DNA of 64,000 bases from JACVRW01 sp963808545 (GTDB taxonomy: Bacteria; Actinomycetota; Thermoleophilia; Solirubrobacterales; Thermoleophilaceae), in contig CAWEGB010000011.1 of the NCBI GenBank assembly GCA_963808545.1, positions 434,001-498,000 on the forward strand, given 5' to 3'. The position numbers and the translations under genes were made by a program. Shown piece after piece: positions 20,031-27,653 of the stretch. The notes beneath the pieces are model-generated. The model did not search any database, had not been told where the DNA came from, and saw only the letters and a list, made by a program, of their open reading frames with translations. The stretch's first letter is position 1. Every line of letters begins with the position of its first letter.

Positions 20031-21229
20031 TACTTTACTTTCTGAAGTGTAGCGGAGGCCGCCCGGGCATCGTCACGCTCGCGCTCCCACCTGGTCACGG
20101 TACCGCGCAGCTGGACGAACGCGACGATCCCCGGCGGGATCGGGAGCCAGAAGGCGATCACGCGGTAGGTGAGCACCGCGGGGAAGACGATCGACTCGTC
20201 CACCCCGAAGAGCGTGAAGGCGCCGATCATGCCGGCGTCCACCGCCCCGACGCCGCCCGCGGGCGAGGGGATCAGGTTGGCCGCCATCCCCACGAAGAAG
20301 CCCTGCACGAGCACGGCAAAGGGAACGTCGCCGCCGAAGGCCTCGAAGCTGGCCCAGAGCACGCCGATGTTGGCGGCCCAGAAGCCCACCGCGCCGAACA
20401 CCGCGAGCGCGCCGCGCTGCGGGTGGCGCACGTAGGCGATCGCGGTGCGCACCCCGCTGGAAAGTGTGGCCGGGCCCTTGGCCAGCCGCTGGAGGTAGCG
20501 GACGCGCCGGTAGCCGCCGGCGAAGCCCTGGATGCGGCGCTCGAAGTCCTGGGGAATCAGCGCGATCAGCCCGAACACGAGCATCAGCCCTGCGGCGACG
20601 GCGGCCGGGACCACGGTGCCGCCGAAGGGCGCGTTGCCGGGGAGGACGTGGGTGCGCAGCAGGATCCCGAAGATCACGAGGGCCGAGAGGTAGGCGCCGT
20701 AGGTGAGCGTGAGGAAGGCCACCATCCGGCAGGCCGAGCGCCGCCGCGGCATCCCGGCCTTGCGCAGCGCCCAGTAGGTGAGCACGATGCCTCCCGCGCC
20801 GGCGGCCGAGAAGATTCGCGTGGCCGCCAGGCCGGCCATCGTGATCAGGTACGAAGCGCGCAGGTCCAGCCGGCGGTGGATCTCGTCGTCGCGGGTGCCG
20901 CCCAGCACGCCCCGGAACAGCGCTACGTAGGCCCCAAAGGCGAGGACGTTGAAGCCGACGGCGATCACGAGCCAGTACCAGACGGCGTTATCGAGGTTGT
21001 CCACGGCCTCGTCGGCGCCCACGATCTTCGGGAACAGCACATAGATCGCGACCACGATCAGGACGATCAGGAGCAGTCCCGTGACGATCTTCCGGCGGTC
21101 CTGCAGCAGCGACTGGAGACTGCCGACGTCCTCGTCCTCGTCGTCCTCGTCACCGGCCTCGCGGTCGAAGTCCGGCCCCTCGTCGGGCAGGAAGTCCTCG
21201 CGCGCGATCCGCCGGTGGTCGGTCTTCAT
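20030..21229 (-). CDS. Lysylphosphatidylglycerol synthase-like/UPF0104 integral membrane protein
   Basis: A 399-aa membrane protein starting at ATG 21229. A strongly acidic cytoplasmic N-terminus (about residues 10-37, with EAGDEDDEDEDVG) precedes about eight hydrophobic segments. The blocks GMAANLIPSPAGGVGAVDAGM and VLTYRVIAFWLPIPPG are hallmarks of the LPG-synthase transmembrane/flippase-like family (AglD, UPF0104). Such proteins move or modify lipids or lipid-linked sugars. Its start overlaps the PAP2 stop (TGATG) and its stop overlaps trxB (TAATG), so the operon is tightly coupled. The lipid substrate is unknown. Confidence 0.85.
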   Translation of the reverse strand: MKTDHRRIAREDFLPDEGPDFDREAGDEDDEDEDVGSLQSLLQDRRKIVTGLLLIVLIVVAIYVLFPKIVGADEAVDNLDNAVWYWLVIAVGFNVLAFGAYVALFRGVLGGTRDDEIHRRLDLRASYLITMAGLAATRIFSAAGAGGIVLTYWALRKAGMPRRRSACRMVAFLTLTYGAYLSALVIFGILLRTHVLPGNAPFGGTVVPAAVAAGLMLVFGLIALIPQDFERRIQGFAGGYRRVRYLQRLAKGPATLSSGVRTAIAYVRHPQRGALAVFGAVGFWAANIGVLWASFEAFGGDVPFAVLVQGFFVGMAANLIPSPAGGVGAVDAGMIGAFTLFGVDESIVFPAVLTYRVIAFWLPIPPGIVAFVQLRGTVTRWERERDDARAASATLQKVK

Positions 21230-22155
21230 CAGCCTGCCCGTGGCTCCAGCCGCTGGATCAGCCGGGCAACCCTCATGAGGGCCGGCTCGGCGTGCGGCGC
21301 CACGCGCCAGATCCCCTCCGCCAGGGCCAGCCCGGCGAGCAGGTCCATCACGTAGTGCTCGCCGAGGTAGACGAGACCGAAGCCGAGGGTCAGCGAATAG
21401 GCCCAGCCGAGTGCGGCGTGACCGGGTCCTACCTGGGACAGCAAGCGGGTTGCCATGACTGACGTACCGAAGTGGAGGGAGGGCATGGCCGCAAAGGGGT
21501 TGCCCTGAAGAGAACTGTAGAGCGGGTTCCAGAAACGTCGCCAGAAACGCTCGCCCGCCTCGGCCATGATGCGCCGCACCGGGGCCATGTTGCCGTTCTC
21601 GCCCGCCCACCAGGGGGGCGCCGTGGGCACGGTCCAGTAGACGACGCAGCCCAGGTCGAAGCAGGCGGCCATCATGACCGCCGAGCGAGGGTAGGTGTCG
21701 CGGTGCCTGATCAGGAGGTAGGCCAGCGTGCTCTGCGGCACGAGGAACCAGACCCAGTGCACCGCCGAGAGGCCGTAGTCGAGAGCTCGCACCCGGCCGG
21801 GGCGGCCGAGCGCACGTTGCAGGCGAATCGTGGGCGGGGTCCCGAGGCCGACAGCCGTGTCGAAGCGGATCGGGTAGTCGACCTTCAGCCGGCGCAGCAG
21901 CGCGTCCGGGTCGTCGTCGGGCATGTCGAAGTGCGCGAAGTACGCCCACATCTGGAGGGCGTAGATGGACGCGTCGCGCAAGGGGGTGCGGGGCGCGGCC
22001 AGCGCGAGCGCCACCGGGGCCGGCCATGACAGCGCCGACACCACGGGGGCCCGGAGCCTCAGGCGGTGCCGGACCAGCGGCGTGGCGACGCCGACCACCA
22101 CCACACCCCACGCGATCGTTCGCAGGGCGCGAGTGCTTCTCAAGCGGCTGAGCAT
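21229..22155 (-). CDS. PAP2-superfamily phosphatase/inositolphosphotransferase-like membrane protein
   Basis: A 308-aa protein from ATG 22155 with about six membrane segments. The phosphatase motifs are MPSLHFGTSVMATRLL (Ser-x-x-His type) and YLGEHYVMDLLAGLALAEG (His and Asp of the last motif), characteristic of the PAP2_3 subgroup that also contains inositol phosphorylceramide synthases. It would act on lipid phosphates in the membrane. It is the first gene of the four-gene operon PAP2, flippase-like, trxB, aldonolactone oxidase. A perfect 14-bp palindrome lies 20 bp upstream of the start. Confidence 0.85.
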   Translation of the reverse strand: MLSRLRSTRALRTIAWGVVVVGVATPLVRHRLRLRAPVVSALSWPAPVALALAAPRTPLRDASIYALQMWAYFAHFDMPDDDPDALLRRLKVDYPIRFDTAVGLGTPPTIRLQRALGRPGRVRALDYGLSAVHWVWFLVPQSTLAYLLIRHRDTYPRSAVMMAACFDLGCVVYWTVPTAPPWWAGENGNMAPVRRIMAEAGERFWRRFWNPLYSSLQGNPFAAMPSLHFGTSVMATRLLSQVGPGHAALGWAYSLTLGFGLVYLGEHYVMDLLAGLALAEGIWRVAPHAEPALMRVARLIQRLEPRAG

Positions 22156-22175
22156 ATCCCGACTGCTCAGCAAGG

Positions 22176-22189
22176 GACCGTGCACGGTC
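22176..22189. promoter_or_regulatory. Perfect 14-bp palindrome between divergent genes
   Basis: GACCGTGCACGGTC is a perfect inverted repeat in the 70-bp gap between the PAP2 operon (start 22155) and the LPxTG-like gene (start 22226). The half-site ACCGTG recurs once more near 22197-22202. It is a good candidate operator for one or both transcription units. No regulator gene lies next to it. Confidence 0.45.
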
Positions 22190-22225
22190 AAGGAACACCG
22201 TGAGGAGGCGCGAACTGCCTGCGAT

Positions 22226-22780
22226 ATGACCTTCTCGCGTCCGCTGCTCGTCCCGCTCGTCCTCGTCGCATTGCTCGCGCCCGCCGGTACTGCCGTGTCC
22301 GCACCGGCCGACTCCGGCGTAGCCGCCGGCAGCGGCGGCGCGCCCGCCGGCCCGCAGGTGCAGTCGCGAGGTGGCGGCAGCGTGGCACCGGTCACGACCG
22401 AGGCGGGCTCGGCCTCCGAGGCCGATGACTCCGGCGACGGAGGCGCGCGCGGGCGCGCGTCGCAGGAGGAGGAGCCCACCACCCCCGGCGGCGGCGAGCA
22501 GGAATCGGGTGGTGGTGACGAGGGCACCGGCGAGGGTGGCGAGGAGCAGCCCGCGGATCCGGACGAGCCGGTGGAGGAGCCGTCGGACGACGGGGCCACC
22601 GGTCCCGCCGGCGAGACCCCCGACGGCGGCGGAGAGGCCGGAGCCACCGACTCGGGCTACGCCTTCCTGCCGTCCACCGGCCTCGAGGTGGCCACGCTCG
22701 CGGTGATCGGTCTGGGCCTGCTGATGCTCGGGAGCGCGCTGTTCCCCCGGCGGCGCGTGGCCGCCGGCGGCCGCCGCTAG
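22226..22780 (+). CDS. Secreted acidic low-complexity protein with LPxTG-type sorting signal
   Basis: A 184-aa protein in three parts: a signal peptide (about residues 1-27, RPLLVPLVLVALLAPAGTAVS); a Gly/Glu/Asp/Ala-rich, almost aromatic-free region (about 28-148); and a C-terminal wall-sorting signal. The last has FLPSTG, a hydrophobic helix of about 20 residues and the basic tail RRRVAAGGRR. LPSTG fits the sortase consensus LPxTG. It would be a cell-wall-anchored spacer or stalk with no folded domain. No sortase gene is present in the window. The ATG at 22226 is 17 bases from a GGAGG, longer than ideal. Confidence 0.75.
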   Translation: MTFSRPLLVPLVLVALLAPAGTAVSAPADSGVAAGSGGAPAGPQVQSRGGGSVAPVTTEAGSASEADDSGDGGARGRASQEEEPTTPGGGEQESGGGDEGTGEGGEEQPADPDEPVEEPSDDGATGPAGETPDGGGEAGATDSGYAFLPSTGLEVATLAVIGLGLLMLGSALFPRRRVAAGGRR

Positions 22781-24588
22781 GCCTTCGCTTCCTCGGCGAT
22801 CTCGCCGTCCACGCCCAGCGGCGATGACGGCGGCACGGACGGCGCGGCCGGATCCTCGATCGGGCCGGGCATGAGCTCCTCCGGCGGGGGTATCTCGATA
22901 CCGAGCACCTTCATGCGCCGCTTGAGCGTGCGGTAGGCGTACCCGTAGATCTGGCGCGAGGTGTACCCGTAGGACACGTAGTCGCTCACGTCCTCCACGT
23001 AGGGCGGCGCGAACACGTGGGCCGCGCGCGGCACGAGGTCCAGCACGACCCTCTCCACGGTGGCACGGTGACGGGGATCGTCGTCGATTGCGTCGCGCAG
23101 GAAGCGCACACCGAAGGCCACGTGGCGATGCTCGTCGCGCTCGACCAGGCCGAAGCCCTCACAGAAGCCCGGGTACATGCCGTGCTCGAGGAAGTAGTCG
23201 CGGATCAGGGTTTGGCCGGTGACGGCGAGAAAACCCTCCACCACCATGTGGTAGATCGCGATGCCCTCCACGAACAGGTCGAGGTCGTTCGGCCTGGCCT
23301 GGATGCGCTCGGCGACATCCCGCAGCCCGTCGTTGAACACGTCGCGCCACGGCTCGAGCAGCACCTGCTCGACCTCGCGCATGCGCCCGCGCAGGTCCTC
23401 GGAGGACAGGCACATGACCTCGGCGCCGAACCTGTCGAAGAAGGCAGCGTGGCGCGCCTCGTCCACGAGCTGGGTGGCGAGGAACAGCTCGATCTCGCCG
23501 GTCGGCGCGGCCAGCAGGAACGGCGCCAGATCGGCGGTCACGCGCTCCTCGCCGACGTAGAAGGACCCGATGCTCCACAGCGTGCTCTCCTGAGCCTCGC
23601 GCGGCGATACCACCCAGTGCTCGCGGTCGGTGGTGAAGTCGAGCTCGCTGGCTCGCCAGTTCTGCCGTTCCCAGAGGGCGTACAGCTGCCGGTAGTCGAG
23701 CAGGCCGTGACCGTTCTTGGCCGCCGGGCCGCCGTCCTGACCGGGGTCGCCCTGAGCCGGTTGCGTCCCGTTGGCCGCGTACATGCTCGCGCGCCGCTGC
23801 TGCACGTCGCGCTGGCGCGCCTCGCGCTCGATCTCCTCATCGTCCTTACCCTGCGAGCGCGCGATCCAGCGTCCGACGAGGGTCAGCTGGTGGAGCTCGC
23901 CCTCGATCGTGGTCAGCTGCCGCTGCATCGCCTCGGAGGGGGACACCTGCCCGGCGGCGATCTGCTGGTACGAGTCGAGCGAGACGGTGGCCGTGCCGGC
24001 CACGTCGTGGTCGGACGGCGGTTCGGCCGTGACCTCGAGCGGGCGTCCATCGCGGGCACGGAGATACCACTCCCCGCCTCCGTCACCCGTGACCAGATGC
24101 CGCACCGTGAAGTCGTGGCCGCTCGTCCAAGCGGGGTCCACGAGATAGGGAAGCGACCGGTAGAGCACATCCGGCTCGAGCTCGGAGCCGGAGCCGGCGG
24201 CGTCGGACATCGAGAGCTCCGCGCCGGCCAGATGGCGCAGCCGCAGCGCCCGGCGGCGCTTTCCTCGGATCCGCACCCGGCCCGACAGCATCAGCCGAAG
24301 CGGCCGGGCTGTCCCGGTCACCATCTCCACCAGCGTGGCGGGCTCGGTCCAGAGGTTGAACTCCGGCTCGCCCTTCCCGTTGTCGGCGGCCGAGCCCAGT
24401 TCCTCGACGGTGGCCTTACCGCCGGAGACCGACACCCGGCGTTGCCCGACGTTGTGGACGTCGAGCACCCACTCGAGCTCTCCCGGTATCCGCGAGGCCA
24501 CCGCCGGAAGGGCCATCAGCACCAGGCGGGCGGCGAGCTCCGGGTCGCCCGCGGCAATCCGGAGCAGGGCGTCCTGCGAGTCGCTCAT
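22777..24588 (-). CDS. SCP2-SCP2-R2lox fusion: R2-like ligand-binding oxidase with two lipid-binding-type domains
   Basis: A 603-aa protein. Residues about 1-130 and 145-260 each look like an SCP2 sterol-carrier-type domain; compare EFNLWTEPATLVEMVTGTARPLRLMLSGRVRIRG with GTATVSLDSYQQIAAGQVSPSEA. A charged linker (245-292) leads to a ferritin-like domain at 300-565. All six Mn/Fe ligands of R2lox can be placed: Glu347, Glu377, His380, Glu451, Glu486, His489. The Val-Tyr pair that forms the ether crosslink is also present (Val350 and Tyr446), matching Val71/Tyr162 of the mycobacterial protein. Standalone R2lox is about 300 residues. Its start overlaps the stop of the upstream hydrolase gene (TGATG). 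Substrate is unknown; a long-chain lipid is plausible. Confidence 0.85.
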   Translation of the reverse strand: MSDSQDALLRIAAGDPELAARLVLMALPAVASRIPGELEWVLDVHNVGQRRVSVSGGKATVEELGSAADNGKGEPEFNLWTEPATLVEMVTGTARPLRLMLSGRVRIRGKRRRALRLRHLAGAELSMSDAAGSGSELEPDVLYRSLPYLVDPAWTSGHDFTVRHLVTGDGGGEWYLRARDGRPLEVTAEPPSDHDVAGTATVSLDSYQQIAAGQVSPSEAMQRQLTTIEGELHQLTLVGRWIARSQGKDDEEIEREARQRDVQQRRASMYAANGTQPAQGDPGQDGGPAAKNGHGLLDYRQLYALWERQNWRASELDFTTDREHWVVSPREAQESTLWSIGSFYVGEERVTADLAPFLLAAPTGEIELFLATQLVDEARHAAFFDRFGAEVMCLSSEDLRGRMREVEQVLLEPWRDVFNDGLRDVAERIQARPNDLDLFVEGIAIYHMVVEGFLAVTGQTLIRDYFLEHGMYPGFCEGFGLVERDEHRHVAFGVRFLRDAIDDDPRHRATVERVVLDLVPRAAHVFAPPYVEDVSDYVSYGYTSRQIYGYAYRTLKRRMKVLGIEIPPPEELMPGPIEDPAAPSVPPSSPLGVDGEIAEEAKA

Positions 24589-25238
24589 CAGCCCGACCTC
24601 TCCATGATCCGTACCTCTACGTTAGCCCGCTCCGCGAAGGTACGCGCGTCCCCCTCGCCGCCGATGTGCTCGCCCCAGTGCATCGGCACGGCCAGGCGCG
24701 GCTGAATGCGCCGGGCCGCCTCAGCTGCCTCTTGAGCGGTCATCACGTAGACCCCGCTGACCGGAAGAAGCGCCACGTCCACGCCGGTCACGCTGTCCAT
24801 CTCGGGGATGACGTCGGTGTCGCCGGAATGGTAGAGACGCTCCCCCCTCACATTGACCTCGAAACCCACCCATCCCGCATCGCGCGGATGGAACGGCCTG
24901 CCCTCGGCGTCGCGCTTGGAGGTGTTGTAGGCGGCCACGGCCGCCACGTGCACACCGCGCACGATCTCCTCGTCGAGCGCTTCGCCCGGCGCGATCGAAT
25001 GGACCTGCCCGGTCACGCGCTCCGCCACCGCCGCGGGACCGACGAGCCAGGTCTCGCGCTTGCGCAGGCGCTCGACATCCTGGGGCGAGAAGTGGTCGTA
25101 GTGTCCGTGGGTGACCAGGATGAGGTCCGCGGCAGGTGCTCCGTCGGGCACCCGGTACGGGTCTATGTAGACGACCGACCGGTCGACGCGGATGCGAAAC
25201 GCCGAGTGTCCGAGCCATTCGAGTGAGTCGAGGAGCAC
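24588..25238 (-). CDS. Metallo-beta-lactamase-fold hydrolase (UPF0173-like)
   Basis: A 216-aa protein from GTG 25238. The metal motif VTHGHYDHFSP (HxHxDH) is near residue 42, YHSGDTDVIPEMD supplies the bridging Asp, and VPMHWGEHIGG the last His. The compact form without extra domains matches UPF0173/UlaG-like hydrolases; the substrate is unknown. Its first 75 bases overlap the 3' end of the EamA gene in another frame. Its stop overlaps the ATG of the SCP2-R2lox gene, so the three minus-strand genes probably form one transcript. Confidence 0.85.
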   Translation of the reverse strand: MLLDSLEWLGHSAFRIRVDRSVVYIDPYRVPDGAPAADLILVTHGHYDHFSPQDVERLRKRETWLVGPAAVAERVTGQVHSIAPGEALDEEIVRGVHVAAVAAYNTSKRDAEGRPFHPRDAGWVGFEVNVRGERLYHSGDTDVIPEMDSVTGVDVALLPVSGVYVMTAQEAAEAARRIQPRLAVPMHWGEHIGGEGDARTFAERANVEVRIMERSG

Positions 25239-26143
25239 CTTTGCACAGGTTGGCAGGCCGAGGCTCCATGTGAGTCCGCCAAGTTGCGCCGCGGGCTCGC
25301 GCGCACGCCTAGCGTTATCCCGGCCACCACCACGACCACGGCGGCCAGCCGGGCTGGCGAGAGCTCGGCCACCCCGAGGAGCGCCGCGCAGGCCAGCGCG
25401 CTCACCGGCAGGACACCCGAGAAGAGCCCGGCGCGCTCCACCCCGAGCAGCCCGACGGCGGAGTACCAGCACACGAACCCGCCGGTGGTGACCGCAGCGC
25501 CCAGGTAGGCGATGGCGGCGAGTTCGGACGTGGTGGGGACCACCAGCCCCGGGCCCCCTTCGAGCAAGCTCCACACCGCCAGCAGAGGAAGCGCGAACAG
25601 GCAGGCGTAGGCCGACACGGCCAGCGGCCCCAGCCGGGCCAGGTGCGGAGACGCCAGCAGCGAGAAGCACGCCTCGCAGGCCAGCGCGCCGAGCGCGAGC
25701 CCGAGGCCGAGCATCGTGATGCCGCCGTCCGCCCATTGCACGCCGGCGGCCCCGACGGAGACCACCAGGCCCGCCAGCAGCACGCGCCCGCTCAGCGGGC
25801 GGCGCTCGAGCAGCGGCGCGGCCACCGCCAGCACCACCGGCACGCAGCCGATGATCACGCCGACGGTGGCGGGATCGGTCTCGCGCACGCCCTCGATCAC
25901 GAACAGGTTGAAGGCCACCAGGCCGGTGGCCGCCAGACCCGCCAGCCCGACGGCCTCCCGGCGGGTCAGGCGCGGCAGCCGCCCGCGCGCGAGCGCGAGG
26001 AGGATCGCCGCGGCGATCAGGTAGCGCAGGAACTGGCCGTCGGGAAGCGGGTAGCCCTCGAGCACGTCCGAGGCCGCCACCAGCGAGCCCACCAGGGCCA
26101 GCGCCAGGGTGGCCAGCAGCCCTCCCCGCAGGGTCGGGCTCAC
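25163..26143 (-). CDS. EamA/DMT-family permease, target of the divergent MocR regulator
   Basis: A 326-aa protein from GTG 26143 with about ten membrane helices (LLATLALALVGSLVAASDVL at the start, LAAVVVVVAGITLGVRASP at the end). A 45-residue hydrophilic Ser/Arg tail reads through into the start region of the next gene. Divergent pairing with a MocR-type regulator is a recurrent arrangement for DMT exporters. A 17-codon frame from ATG 26193 ends GTGA on this gene's start and might be a coupled leader peptide, but that is weak. Substrate is unknown; an amino acid or vitamer is plausible. Confidence 0.8.
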   Translation of the reverse strand: MSPTLRGGLLATLALALVGSLVAASDVLEGYPLPDGQFLRYLIAAAILLALARGRLPRLTRREAVGLAGLAATGLVAFNLFVIEGVRETDPATVGVIIGCVPVVLAVAAPLLERRPLSGRVLLAGLVVSVGAAGVQWADGGITMLGLGLALGALACEACFSLLASPHLARLGPLAVSAYACLFALPLLAVWSLLEGGPGLVVPTTSELAAIAYLGAAVTTGGFVCWYSAVGLLGVERAGLFSGVLPVSALACAALLGVAELSPARLAAVVVVVAGITLGVRASPRRNLADSHGASACQPVQRCSSTHSNGSDTRRFASASTGRSST

Positions 26144-26211
26144 GAGCTGCGCCGGCTTCCGGTGAGCGCCACAGCCGCCAGGGCGATGATCATCCGGCCA
26201 GCGTATGATCG

Positions 26212-26260
26212 AAGTGGTCCGCCTGGAAGTACCAGTCGAACCGCCTTGACGTGTACCAGT
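26212..26260. promoter_or_regulatory. Direct-repeat operator candidate for the MocR regulator
   Basis: In the 121-bp gap between the EamA gene (26143) and the MocR gene (26265), GTACCAGT occurs twice as a direct repeat (26229-26236 and 26253-26260, 24 bp apart). AAGTGGTCC lies at 26212-26220, and the first repeat is also preceded by AAG (AAGTACCAGT). MocR-family proteins such as GabR and PdxR are known to bind direct repeats of this general kind. The downstream copy ends 4 bases before the regulator's GTG, which suggests autoregulation. Confidence 0.5.
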
Positions 26261-26264
26261 TCTC

Positions 26265-27653
26265 GTGACGCAGCTCGACCTCCTCCTCACCCTGAATCGC
26301 GGGCTTCCCTCGCTACGCGCACAGATCGAGGAACAGCTGCGCGACGCCGTGCGGGCCGGCCGGCTCGCCCCCGGCAGCGCACTGCCCTCCACGCGCGGGT
26401 TGGCTGAGGAGCTGTCGGTCTCGCGCGGCGTGGTGGTCGAGGCCTATTCCCAGCTCGTGGCCGAGGGGTATCTCGTGGCTCGCCAGGGCAGTCCGACGCG
26501 CGTGGCCGGCGCGGCCGCGGCGGCCGCCGCTCCGGGAGCGCCGGCGCCGGCGCCCGGTCGCGCGCCGCGCTACGACTTTCGCCCCGGGGCCCCGGACGTC
26601 TCACTGTTCCCGCGGGCCGCGTGGCTGGCGTCGCTGCGTCGCGCGCTGCGCGATGCGCCCGACGCGCGATTCGACTACGGCGACCCCCGCGGAGCCCCCG
26701 AGCTGCGCACGGCGCTGGTGGGCTACCTGGGGCGCGTGCGCGGTGTGGCCTGCGACTCGGAGCGGGTGATCGTGACCTCGGGCATGGCCCAGGGGATGGC
26801 GCTGTTCGGCCGGGTGATGGCCGCGCGAGGTGCCACGGCGATCGCGGTCGAGGATCCGTCGAGCGCGCCCGGGCGCCGCCAGCTCGCCTCCACCGGCCTC
26901 GAACCGGTACCGCTGCGCGTGGACGGCGACGGCCTGCGGATGGAGCTGCTGGACGCGGCCCTCGCCGGCGCCGGCCCGAAGGTCGTGCAGGTCACGCCGG
27001 CGCATCAGTTTCCGATGGGCGTGGTGCTCTCCCCCGCGCGGCGCGCCGCGCTGCTCGAGTGGGCCGGCCGCTGCGGGGGGCTCGTGCTGGAGGACGACTA
27101 CGACGCGGAGTACCGCTACGACCGCCAGCCGGTCGGCGCCCTGCAGGGCCTGGCCCCCGAGTGCGTCACCTACGCCGGCTCGGTCTCGAAGACGCTGGCG
27201 CCCGGCCTCCGGCTCGGCTGGATGGTCGCTCCCGAGCAGCTCGCCGCCGATCTGGTGGCGGCGAAGGAGCGCGACGACCTCGGCACCCCGGTGGTCGAGC
27301 AGCTCGCCCTCGCCGACTTCCTCGACCGTGGCGAGCTCGACCGCCACCTGCGTCGCACCCGGACGGTCTACCGCGGCCGCCGCGACGCGCTGGTTGCGGC
27401 TCTCGCTCGTCACCTGCCCGAAGCGAGGCCCACCGGGGTCGCCGCCGGACTGCATCTGGTGGTCGAGCTGCCGGAGGGCACGGACGAGAGGTCCCTGCTC
27501 GACCGCGCCCGCGAACGCGACGTCGGCCTGGCCGGCCTGTCCGAGCACGCCGTGGCGCCGGCACCACCGGCGCTGCTGTTGGGCTACGGCCGCATCGCCG
27601 AGCCGGCGATCGAGGCCGGCGTGCGCGCGCTCCGAGATAGCCTGCGGCCATGA
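26265..27653 (+). CDS. MocR/PdxR-type transcriptional regulator (GntR wHTH + aminotransferase domain)
   Basis: A 462-aa protein. Residues 10-80 are a GntR winged helix (LRAQIEEQLRDAVRAGRL, PSTRGLAEELSVSRGVVVEAYSQL), an Ala/Pro linker follows, and residues about 105-460 form a fold-type I aminotransferase domain. The PLP region is VLEDDYDAEYRYDRQPVGALQG, and TYAGSVSKTLAPGLRLGWMV contains the anchoring Lys in SVSKTL. Such regulators sense PLP or an amino compound. The start is GTG 26265. It is divergent from the EamA permease and its stop overlaps the next ATG (ATGA). Confidence 0.93.
   Translation: MTQLDLLLTLNRGLPSLRAQIEEQLRDAVRAGRLAPGSALPSTRGLAEELSVSRGVVVEAYSQLVAEGYLVARQGSPTRVAGAAAAAAAPGAPAPAPGRAPRYDFRPGAPDVSLFPRAAWLASLRRALRDAPDARFDYGDPRGAPELRTALVGYLGRVRGVACDSERVIVTSGMAQGMALFGRVMAARGATAIAVEDPSSAPGRRQLASTGLEPVPLRVDGDGLRMELLDAALAGAGPKVVQVTPAHQFPMGVVLSPARRAALLEWAGRCGGLVLEDDYDAEYRYDRQPVGALQGLAPECVTYAGSVSKTLAPGLRLGWMVAPEQLAADLVAAKERDDLGTPVVEQLALADFLDRGELDRHLRRTRTVYRGRRDALVAALARHLPEARPTGVAAGLHLVVELPEGTDERSLLDRARERDVGLAGLSEHAVAPAPPALLLGYGRIAEPAIEAGVRALRDSLRP

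Noticed and set aside
26140..26193. 17-codon frame ending GTGA on the EamA start, possible leader peptide
   Set aside because: No convincing ribosome site, and a short open frame is expected by chance in this GC-rich sequence; mentioned only as an alternative in the EamA entry.
26265..27653. MocR protein as a plain aminotransferase
   Set aside because: The N-terminal 80 residues are a clear GntR winged helix, and the gene is divergent from a permease, which fits a regulator.
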